From: Paractinoplanes pyxinae
GTDB taxonomy: Bacteria; Actinomycetota; Actinomycetes; Mycobacteriales; Micromonosporaceae
Length of the DNA: 64,000 bases
Reading direction: 5' to 3'
NCBI RefSeq assembly: GCF_026626335.1
Contig: NZ_JAPNTZ010000003.1
Span: forward strand, 1 to 64,000
Part shown: positions 49,986 through 57,472 of the stretch, piece by piece
Position numbering within the stretch: the stretch's first letter is position 1
Layout of the letters: each line of letters begins with the position of its first letter
The notes under the pieces: model-generated
Told to the model about the DNA's origin: nothing
Seen by the model: the letters and a program-made list of their open reading frames with translations, nothing else
Databases searched by the model: none
Made by a program: the position numbers and the translations under genes

Positions 49986-50267
49986 TTGAGTGACGACCGG
50001 AGCGAACTGGCGGTCCTGTACGAACGGGACTACGCCCGCCTGGTCAGGTTCGCCGCGCTTAGCTCGGGGGCTTACGTGATGCGGTCCGTGATCAACGGCT
50101 GCTGGGGACTGCCGCAGCGCCAGCGGGAGGTCATGTTTCTGCGGTACTACCTCGATCAGTCCGAGGAAGGGATCGCGCGGGCCATGGGCATCAGTCGCGG
50201 TGCCGTGAAGACCCACGCGGCTCGGGCCGCTGGGAATCTCCGCTCGCTGCTGGAGGGGGACCAATGA
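49986..50267 (+). CDS. Internally shortened ECF (SigE-type) sigma factor
   Basis: This 93-residue protein starts like an ECF sigma factor (LAVLYERDYARLVRFAALSSG). It jumps to AYVMRSVINGC, which normally follows region 2, then ends in a complete sigma region 4 (WGLPQRQREVMFLRYYLDQSEEGIARAMGISRGAVKTHAARA). Compared with the usual about 170 residues, two blocks covering regions 2.2-2.4 and the linker appear deleted, in frame. A TTG start at 49986 after GGGGAG is preferred over GTG 49926. Its stop overlaps the downstream membrane protein. Confidence 0.75.
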   Translation: MSDDRSELAVLYERDYARLVRFAALSSGAYVMRSVINGCWGLPQRQREVMFLRYYLDQSEEGIARAMGISRGAVKTHAARAAGNLRSLLEGDQ

Positions 50268-51076
50268 AGCAGGTCGACGGCGAGCTGAGCGCGGCCGAGG
50301 AGCAGCATTTGCGGTCGAGCATCCACCACCGGGCGGACGCGATCGAGCTCAGCGGTGACGGATGGCAGCGCATCGCGGAGCGGACCCGAGGGCGGAAGGC
50401 CGGGGTGGGGAGGCGTTTCCTCGTGCCGGCCACAGCGGCGCTGGGAGTGATTCTCGCGGTGGTCGCCGGGGTGACGGTGCGTCGCTCGGACAGCAACCTA
50501 CCCACTGTCGCGCCGCAGCAGGGCGCGATCATCTGGCCGCAGGACCTGGTGGGCGGAAAGGGGGAAACGGGGCCGGCGACCGGTGATCCGGGGCCGACGG
50601 CCGAGCGTTTCCTCGACGAACTCGGCGTCCCCACTTCCGACCTCACCTTTGCGGCCGAGCGGGACAGCAGTGACGGGGCGCGGCTGGTCAAGGTCACCAC
50701 CCGGGACGGGAGCGTGCTCGGCACGGTCAGTCTGCGCTGGGATGCCGGCGGCGGGGCTTGGGGCGTACAGGCAATGCAGTCGCCGCGCACCACAGTGCGC
50801 AACCCCGAGCCGAACGGTGCGGTCAACCCGCCGCTGTCTGTAGCGTTCCGGACGGACGCCGATGGCACGGCTCGGGTACGTCTGCTGGATGCCCGCAACT
50901 CCAAGGAGCTGACCACGTGGTCGGAGGGCGTCGACTCGGACGTGGACTGGCAGGCGAACGCGAACTTCACGAGGGAGACGAAACCGTTTCCCGGCTATCT
51001 GGTGCTGACCGTCCGGGACGACGGCGGGCGATTCACGAGTGTCGTCGTGATGCCGTTGACGATCGGAGCGAGTTGA
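50264..51076 (+). CDS. Membrane protein, putative anti-sigma partner with Gmad2-like domain
   Basis: The 270-residue protein has a cytosolic N terminus (residues 1-48), one membrane helix (about 50-73) and an extracytoplasmic part. The latter ends in an Ig-like fold (VNPPLSVAFRTDADGTARVRLLD) resembling the Gmad2 domain. The ATG overlaps the sigma-factor stop (ATGA), the usual sigma/anti-sigma layout. No HCC zinc motif is seen, so the anti-sigma role rests on context. Confidence 0.65.
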   Translation: MKQVDGELSAAEEQHLRSSIHHRADAIELSGDGWQRIAERTRGRKAGVGRRFLVPATAALGVILAVVAGVTVRRSDSNLPTVAPQQGAIIWPQDLVGGKGETGPATGDPGPTAERFLDELGVPTSDLTFAAERDSSDGARLVKVTTRDGSVLGTVSLRWDAGGGAWGVQAMQSPRTTVRNPEPNGAVNPPLSVAFRTDADGTARVRLLDARNSKELTTWSEGVDSDVDWQANANFTRETKPFPGYLVLTVRDDGGRFTSVVVMPLTIGAS

Positions 51077-51179
51077 GCGGTTGACGGTGTCCGGTGCGTG
51101 TCGGCGCCGGACTGGAGGATGTATGGATTGCCGGCCGGTCGAAACCCCACTCGCTCTACATGCGATGTAGGTTGAGGCC

Positions 51180-51584
51180 GTGGCTTCCGGAGGCAATGTC
51201 ATTCCTGACGGACTCGTCGATCTGCTCGAACGGCCGCTGATCGCCAACCTCGCGACCATCCGCTCGGACGGCGCACCTCAGGTCAACCCGATGTGGTTCG
51301 CCTGGGACGGCGAGTTCATCCGCTTCACGCACACGAACTTCCGCCGCAAGTACCGCAACATCGCGGCCAATCCGGCCGTGGCCATCTCCATCGTCGACCC
51401 CGACGACCCGTACCGCTACATCGAGGTGCGCGGCGTCGTCGAGCGCATCGACGCCGACCCGGCCGGCGCCTTCTTCGTCGAGTTGGCTGAGCGTTACGAC
51501 GCACCCTTCGGCACGAGCGCCCCGACCGACGCCCCGCAGCGGGTCATCTTCGTGGTCCGCCCCCAGGCTGTCGGCAAGCGTTAG
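51180..51584 (+). CDS. PPOX-class F420-dependent oxidoreductase
   Basis: The 134-residue split-barrel protein shows LLERPLIANLATIRSDGAPQVNPMWFAWDGEFI, then RKYRNIAANPAVAISIVDPDDPYRYIEVRGVVE, matching F420-dependent TIGR03618-type enzymes. The start is GTG 51180. It stands alone, convergent with the GGDEF-EAL gene. Confidence 0.88.
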   Translation: MASGGNVIPDGLVDLLERPLIANLATIRSDGAPQVNPMWFAWDGEFIRFTHTNFRRKYRNIAANPAVAISIVDPDDPYRYIEVRGVVERIDADPAGAFFVELAERYDAPFGTSAPTDAPQRVIFVVRPQAVGKR

Positions 51585-51623
51585 GCGCACGGCTCCAGGC
51601 GGCACGTTGCGGCCGGGACCGGC

Positions 51624-54101
51624 TCAGTGGTGGTGGCCGGTGAGTGTGAGGCTGGCCGCCCGGGCAGCCGTCCACGACTCCAGCCAGGCGAGGAAGTCTT
51701 CCTGGGGCAGGGGGCGGGCCACGTAGTAGCCCTGGATCGCGTCGCAGCCCAGGTCGCGTATGTGGTCGAACTCGGCGCGGGTTTCCACGCCCTCGACGAC
51801 CACGTGCAGGCCCAGGGCGTGGCCCAGTTGCTGGGCGGCTGCGATCACCGCCTGTCGGGCGGGGTGGTGGGTGATGTCCTCGACGAAGCTCTTGTCGATT
51901 TTGAGCTCCTGCACCGGCAGCTCGGTCAGCCGGCTCAGCGACGACTGGCCGGTGCCGAAGTCGTCGACCGACAGCCGCACACCCAGGGCGCGCAGAGAGT
52001 GCAGGACCTGTACGCCGTGGGTCGGGTCGGCTATCAGCCCGCTCTCGGTGATTTCCAGGGTGAGGGCGGTGGCGGGGACGTCGTGGCGGCTCAGGGCGCG
52101 CTCGACCACGTCGACGATCAGCGTCTGGTCGGTGAGCATCTGGGGTGACAGGTTCACCGCCACCGACAGGGGGTGGCCGGCCCGCCGCCAGGACGCGCAG
52201 GCGGTCAGCGCCGAGTCGAGCACGTGTTCGGTCAGCGGGGCGATGAGGCCGGTGCGCTCGGCCAGCGGGATGAACTCGTCGGGGCGTACGGAACCATCGG
52301 CCCGCGTCCATCGGGCGAGCGCTTCGGCGCCGACCACCTGGCCGGTTGCCGGGTCGACCTTGGGTTGGTAGGCCACCCGTACGAGGTTCTGCTCGACGGC
52401 GATGCGCAGGTCGGTCAGCAGCGCCAGGCGCCGGGGCGTGTCCTGGTCGTCCTCGGGGCGGTAGACGTGCACGCCCGTGCGGGTCTGCTTGGCGACGTAC
52501 ATCGCGACATCGGCCCGCTGCAGCAGCCGGTCTGGGTCGGTGCCGTGCCGCGGCGCCAGGCAGACCCCGATGCTGGCCTGGGTGTGCAGGGCGAGACCGG
52601 CCACTGTGGTGGGGGCCTCGAGCGCCTCGTGCAGTTCGGCGGCCAGGGCGAGGACGCCGGCTTCCGAGGCGGCCGGAGTGATCAGGCCGAACTCGTCCCC
52701 GCCGAGGCGGGCCACCCGGGCCCGGTCGCCGAACCGGGCCTGCAGGCGGTGACCGATCTCGCGCAGCACGTCGTCGCCGATCGTGTGCCCGAGGGCGTCG
52801 TTGATGTCCTTGAACCGGTCGAGGTCGAGCAGGATGACGCCCACCTGCTGGGAGACGTCACGGTGCTCCCGCACCGCCTCGCCCAGGTCGGCGAGCAATT
52901 TGTGGCGGTTGGGCAGGCCGGTCAGGGCGTCGTGCCGGGCGCTGTGGCTGAGCTGCTGCACGAGCCGGGCGTTGGTCAGCGCGACGCTGGCGTGCCCGGC
53001 CATGGCTTCCAGCAGCCGCAGGTGGTCGCCGTCGAACGTCTCGATGTCGGGCAGGCTCCGCGTGACGGCCAGCACGGCGACGGTGTCGCCCAGGGGCACG
53101 GGCGCGGCCATCGCGTCGTCCGGGCCGCCCGGCCGCATGATCGGCTCGCCGCGGGCGGCGGGCTCCCACCACGCGTCCTCCGCGGCCTCGGTGCGCACCT
53201 CGAACGTCCGCTCGCCGGTGAGCGACATGCGCGTACGGCCGTGGTCGCCGGGCACGATCAGTTCCGCCGTCTCGGCCCGGGCCAGATCGCGGACCTGGCT
53301 CAGCACCTCGTGCGTGACCGCGGTGGCGTCGTGGGAACCGCTGACCGCGCGGGTGAAGCGGTAGAGAGCCTCGACCTGGGCATGCCCCTGGCTCTGCTGG
53401 GCGTACCGCCGGAAGACCAGGTAGACGGCGAAGGCCAGGATGCCGAGCAGCGCCGCGGCGGCGAGCTGGTCGCGGATCACGATCGCGGTGATCAGGCCGA
53501 GCGTGGTGGTGACGACCACCAGGGGGAGCTGGAGGATGTTGCGCAGGTCGGCGGTCAGCAGCCGGCGCCATTCCTCGGTGTCGTCGTGCAGGGCGATCAC
53601 GGCGCTGATCAGGACGACGGAGATGAGGTCGGCGGCCAGCGTCGCGACGAAGCAACTCAGCCAGCCGCGCGGGCCGAGCGGATCGGCCGAGCCGGCCAGC
53701 AGGTGGAAGAGCAGAGCCGCGGCGGCGGCCTGAGTGCCGTACAGGGCGGTGTTGAAGGCCAGTTTGGTGCCGCGCTGACCGCCCAGCACGGTCAGGCCGG
53801 CGACGCCGCCGATCAGACGCACCAGCACCAGCGTGGCCGGGGCCATCGTGACCAGGCCGAGCACCAGCGGGATCTCGCTGAGGCTGATCGTGTGCGACCC
53901 GCGCCGCACCGGGAACGTCACGGTGAACCGCTCGGTGACGGCGAACAGCACCGCGACGGCGGCCAGCTGGACCAGGCTTTCCCCGCCCGCCCAGGGTTGG
54001 TGACGCAGCAGGACGGCCACGACGACGAGCGTGAAGAGCGTGAGGCCGGCCGTGAGCACGCCGGTGCGGCCGGCCGGGGACAGCCGCCGCACAGCCTTCA
54101 T
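51624..54101 (-). CDS. Membrane GGDEF-EAL protein with GAF domain
   Basis: The 825-residue protein has an N-terminal membrane region of about eight helices (residues 1-220), a GAF-like sensor (about 235-385), a GGDEF domain with intact RLGGDEFGLI, and an EAL domain with intact EALARW and the DDFGTG motif. It can in principle both make and degrade cyclic di-GMP. AAGGAG precedes the ATG. It lies just downstream of a secreted subtilisin gene on the same strand. Confidence 0.93.
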   Translation of the reverse strand: MKAVRRLSPAGRTGVLTAGLTLFTLVVVAVLLRHQPWAGGESLVQLAAVAVLFAVTERFTVTFPVRRGSHTISLSEIPLVLGLVTMAPATLVLVRLIGGVAGLTVLGGQRGTKLAFNTALYGTQAAAAALLFHLLAGSADPLGPRGWLSCFVATLAADLISVVLISAVIALHDDTEEWRRLLTADLRNILQLPLVVVTTTLGLITAIVIRDQLAAAALLGILAFAVYLVFRRYAQQSQGHAQVEALYRFTRAVSGSHDATAVTHEVLSQVRDLARAETAELIVPGDHGRTRMSLTGERTFEVRTEAAEDAWWEPAARGEPIMRPGGPDDAMAAPVPLGDTVAVLAVTRSLPDIETFDGDHLRLLEAMAGHASVALTNARLVQQLSHSARHDALTGLPNRHKLLADLGEAVREHRDVSQQVGVILLDLDRFKDINDALGHTIGDDVLREIGHRLQARFGDRARVARLGGDEFGLITPAASEAGVLALAAELHEALEAPTTVAGLALHTQASIGVCLAPRHGTDPDRLLQRADVAMYVAKQTRTGVHVYRPEDDQDTPRRLALLTDLRIAVEQNLVRVAYQPKVDPATGQVVGAEALARWTRADGSVRPDEFIPLAERTGLIAPLTEHVLDSALTACASWRRAGHPLSVAVNLSPQMLTDQTLIVDVVERALSRHDVPATALTLEITESGLIADPTHGVQVLHSLRALGVRLSVDDFGTGQSSLSRLTELPVQELKIDKSFVEDITHHPARQAVIAAAQQLGHALGLHVVVEGVETRAEFDHIRDLGCDAIQGYYVARPLPQEDFLAWLESWTAARAASLTLTGHHH

Positions 54102-54183
54102 CGGCGGGTCTCCTTGTCGCTAGCCGGTCTCCTTCCCATCGGCAGCGGCCGGGACGGGATGAGCATCCCGTCCCGGCCGTGCG

Positions 54184-55692
54184 TCAGCTCCAGGAGGCCG
54201 ACGACCAGTCGTCGCTCGACCAGGAGCGGCCCGACCACGACCCGGCCGTCCACGACCGGCCGGTCCAGCGGCGGCCGGCCCACGACGGGTCGCTCCACGC
54301 CGCCTTGGCGCTCCACGGCGTGCTGTCCGACCAGGCCGCCGCGGCCCAGGTGCGCGAGGCCCACGAGGTGCCCGTCCAGTCGTCACCGGCGACCCGGTTG
54401 CCCATCCACACGCCGCCCGCCCAGGCGCTGCCGGTCGCGCTGCGCGCCGCCCAGGTGGTGGTGGGCAGGTTGCCCCAGACGCTGCGCTGACCGGACAGCG
54501 GCGAGTTGTCCATCATCACGCGGCTGTCGCCGCGGGAGTTGTTGAGCGTGCCGGTGCCGTTGGAGGGCACCCAGACCTGGGCCGGGGTCGCGACAGTGGT
54601 GCGGGCGAGCGCGCCGTTCACGCTGATCTCCTGCAGCCCCAGGTTGGCGGCGACGCCGTTGGGCACCCGCACCGACCCCTTCACCAGCCAGTTCTTGATC
54701 TGGTCGGGAGTCGCCGACGGCCGCGCCTGCAGCAGCAGGGCCACCGCGGCCGAGGTGACGGCGGCGGCCTGCGAGGTGCCGCTGCCGCGGAACAGGGTGT
54801 CGCCCGAACGGGCCGCCGGATAGGCGGTGTCGATGTACGAGCCCGGGTCGCGCAGCGACAGGATGGAGACGCCGGGCGCGAGCACGTTGATCTGCTTGCC
54901 GCCGTTGCCCAGGTTGGTGAACGTGGTGAGCTTGTCGTCGGCCGGGCTGACGGTGCCGCTGGTGTCGGCCGCACCCACCGTGAGGATGTAGTCGTCCGAC
55001 GCCGGGTTGGCCAGCGAACCCGCGTTGTTGCCGTCGTTGCCGGCCGCGGCGACCACGACGATGCCCGCCTGCCAGGCCTTCTCCACCGCGAATCCCAGAG
55101 GATCGTTCCAGGTGTTCGGGGTGCCGCCGGAGCCGTACGACAGGTTGATGACCTTGATCGGGTTGGCCGGGTCGTCGTTGCGGTGCTTGACGACCCAGTC
55201 CACGGCGGCGATGACCTGGGTGACGTCAACGGTGCCGTTGGCCGTGCCCACCTTGACCGAGGTGAGCTTGACGCCCGGCGCGAGCCCCTTGGTGCCGGTG
55301 GCGGTGTCGTTGCCGACGATGATGCCGGCCATGTGAGTGCCGTGCCCGAACGTGTCCAGGTAGCGCAGGTCGGGCGCCTGCGACTCGAGCGACAGGTCGG
55401 GGCCGTTGACGATCTGCGCCGCGGGCAGCCCGCTGACCGGGGCCACCCCGGTGTCAATCAGGGCTACGCCGACGCCTTTGCCGGTCAGCGTGGCCGCCGC
55501 GCCGGTGTCGGCCCCGATCATCGTACGAACCTGCTTGAGGGTCGTCGCCGGCACGGTGCCGGCCGACCCCAGCCAGCTCGCCCACCGGCTCGACGGCCCG
55601 GACGCGGCGGCGGGGACTGCCCCGCCGCCGATCGAACCGATCCCGATCGCCAGCACCATCGTCCAGGTGCTGCTTTTCCTCATCCGGCCCAT
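54184..55692 (-). CDS. Secreted S8 (subtilisin) protease with Trp-rich tail
   Basis: The 502-residue preproprotein has a signal peptide (residues 1-32, AVPAAAS) and the catalytic triad: Asp in ALIDTGV, His in FGHGTHMAGI and Ser in GSGTSQAAA. From about residue 395 the tail is a series of short W-containing repeats (SW, AW, TW every 4-8 residues) ending SSDDWSSASWS. Such tails occur in other actinobacterial S8 proteins; their function is unknown. Confidence 0.9.
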   Translation of the reverse strand: MGRMRKSSTWTMVLAIGIGSIGGGAVPAAASGPSSRWASWLGSAGTVPATTLKQVRTMIGADTGAAATLTGKGVGVALIDTGVAPVSGLPAAQIVNGPDLSLESQAPDLRYLDTFGHGTHMAGIIVGNDTATGTKGLAPGVKLTSVKVGTANGTVDVTQVIAAVDWVVKHRNDDPANPIKVINLSYGSGGTPNTWNDPLGFAVEKAWQAGIVVVAAAGNDGNNAGSLANPASDDYILTVGAADTSGTVSPADDKLTTFTNLGNGGKQINVLAPGVSILSLRDPGSYIDTAYPAARSGDTLFRGSGTSQAAAVTSAAVALLLQARPSATPDQIKNWLVKGSVRVPNGVAANLGLQEISVNGALARTTVATPAQVWVPSNGTGTLNNSRGDSRVMMDNSPLSGQRSVWGNLPTTTWAARSATGSAWAGGVWMGNRVAGDDWTGTSWASRTWAAAAWSDSTPWSAKAAWSDPSWAGRRWTGRSWTAGSWSGRSWSSDDWSSASWS

Positions 55693-55776
55693 TGGCCACC
55701 CCGCCGTCTCTCGATGCTGAGCGACTTCATCGGCCGGGTGCTGCAGACCTGAAGAACTTTTCTTGAAGCGGGACCG

Positions 55777-56262
55777 TCAGGATCCGGAAAGTTCCCCGGC
55801 CAGTTCCTTCTCGTCCTCCTCCGACAGCGAGGTCTGCAGAACCTCTCCGCCGTACGGCTTGAGCGCCGAGGCGAATTTGTCCTCGGTGATCTTGGTGGTC
55901 ATGATGACAACGGCCGCGCGGCCCGGAGTCAGCATTCCCTGGACGCGTTCGCGGAACGAGGCGTCGATGCCGGACTTGCCCAGCTTGCCCATCAGCGCGC
56001 CCAAGGCGCCGCCGAAAATCAAGCCGCCGATCGGGGCCAGGAAGAGCAGGCCGATCAGCGTGCCCCAGAGCGCGCCGGACGTGGCGGAGCCGGAGACGAC
56101 CTTTCCGGGGGTGTCCACGTGGCTCCGGCCTTTGTCGTCGACGGTCACGACGGCCAGGCCGGACAGGTCGACGATGTGGTCGTTCTGCAGTCGTTGCACC
56201 TCCTCGTAGGCCTTCACGGCGGTGTCGTGGTCCTGGTAGCCGAGGATGATGAGGTCGGACAT
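55777..56262 (-). CDS. DUF1269 membrane-associated protein
   Basis: The 161-residue protein is a DUF1269 member: DLIILGYQDHDTAVKAYEEVQRL at the start, a Gly-rich hydrophobic middle (LWGTLIGLLFLAPIGGLIFGGALGALMG) and a conserved C-terminal half. AGAGGAA precedes ATG 56262. It neighbours an AI-2E transporter and a protease, which suggests a stress role. Confidence 0.82.
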   Translation of the reverse strand: MSDLIILGYQDHDTAVKAYEEVQRLQNDHIVDLSGLAVVTVDDKGRSHVDTPGKVVSGSATSGALWGTLIGLLFLAPIGGLIFGGALGALMGKLGKSGIDASFRERVQGMLTPGRAAVVIMTTKITEDKFASALKPYGGEVLQTSLSEEDEKELAGELSGS

Positions 56263-56317
56263 GGCTTTCCTCTTCTCTACGGGTCGGTCGAAGTTCCGGC
56301 GAACGAAAGGCACGCCT

Positions 56318-57412
56318 TCACATCGTCGGCGCGTCGCCCGCGGCCCGGTTCCGCCGATTCGGTCGACCGCCGCCGTCCACGAAACCGGCCAGCCAGCGGG
56401 CCGACGGCACCGAGTCGATGAAGATCGCCTTCATCAGCAGGCTCAGCGGAATGGCCAGCACGGCGCCGAGCGGGCCCATGACCCAGGACCAGAACGCCAC
56501 CGACGCCATGGTCACCGTCATGGACATGCCCACCGCGTCGCCCACCACTTTGGCCGGCACGATGGTGGTGATGATCGAGTTCAGGACGACGTAGACGACG
56601 ATGACCAGCACCATGCTCTGCCAGCCCTGGGTGAGCAGCGCGAGCAGTGCGGGCGGCGCCAATCCGATCAGAAATCCGACGTACGGAATGAAGTTGCACG
56701 CCGCCGCCAGCAGACCCCACAGCAGCGCCAGCGGGATGCCCAGAATCAGCAGGAAAACAGTGTCGAGCAGCCCGACCACGATCGCGAACAGGCCGGTGAT
56801 GGCGACGTAGCGACGGGTGTTGGCCACGAATCCGGCCAGGGCCCCGGCCAGCCGAGGGTGGTCCTCCCGCATCGCCGTGGAACGACGGCCGATGTGGGCC
56901 GACTCGACACCGACGAAGAGCAGAAGGCTGTAGACGAGGACGAGGCTGGTGGCCACGCCCAGCAGCGACGGAATGTGCGCCGTCAGCCAGCCCGCGGCCA
57001 CCCGCAGGTCGAAGTCGCCGGTGATGGCGGCGATCTGCTCGGAGCCGACGCCGAGGCCGGCCAGCAGGTCGGCGAGGTCCTGAGTGGTGACTGCGGCTTC
57101 ATCGACGTACGTAGGCAATACAGTGGCCAGGCGGGCGATCGAATAGACCACGATCGCCACGAGACCGAGAATGACGGCGAAGATCGAGAGGATCAGGCCG
57201 GCCAGCGCGATGATCGCCGGAACTCCCCGGCGGGCCAGTCCCGCGTACACCGGATGAACCAGAATGACGATCACCAGGGCGAACGCGGCCGGTGTGGCCA
57301 GCCAGGCCAGTTCCCGCAGGCCCAGCACCGTGATCACGATGCCGCTGAGCACCACGAACACGCTCACGGCACGCGGAACTTGCCCGGCGGGAGAGGCCAC
57401 AGAGATCACCAT
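56318..57412 (-). CDS. AI-2E family transporter (PerM-like)
   Basis: The 364-residue protein has about eight membrane helices. The family's central helical domain and the closing pattern GIPLALLWGLLAAACNFIPYVGFLIGLAPPALLALL and PKVVGDAVG.MTVTMASV are present. The substrate is unknown; only some members export autoinducer-2. It lies 60 bases downstream of the LAL regulator on the same strand. Confidence 0.88.
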   Translation of the reverse strand: MVISVASPAGQVPRAVSVFVVLSGIVITVLGLRELAWLATPAAFALVIVILVHPVYAGLARRGVPAIIALAGLILSIFAVILGLVAIVVYSIARLATVLPTYVDEAAVTTQDLADLLAGLGVGSEQIAAITGDFDLRVAAGWLTAHIPSLLGVATSLVLVYSLLLFVGVESAHIGRRSTAMREDHPRLAGALAGFVANTRRYVAITGLFAIVVGLLDTVFLLILGIPLALLWGLLAAACNFIPYVGFLIGLAPPALLALLTQGWQSMVLVIVVYVVLNSIITTIVPAKVVGDAVGMSMTVTMASVAFWSWVMGPLGAVLAIPLSLLMKAIFIDSVPSARWLAGFVDGGGRPNRRNRAAGDAPTM

Positions 57413-57472
57413 TCCGTACGGCGGTGGTGCGCTGTTCCACCATTTCGGGGGAACCGGGGGTGGCGGCGCCGA

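Noticed and set aside
52173..54545. 790-codon plus-strand open frame
   Set aside because: It is antisense to the GGDEF-EAL gene, whose motifs and ribosome site are clear. Composition is that of a shadow frame.
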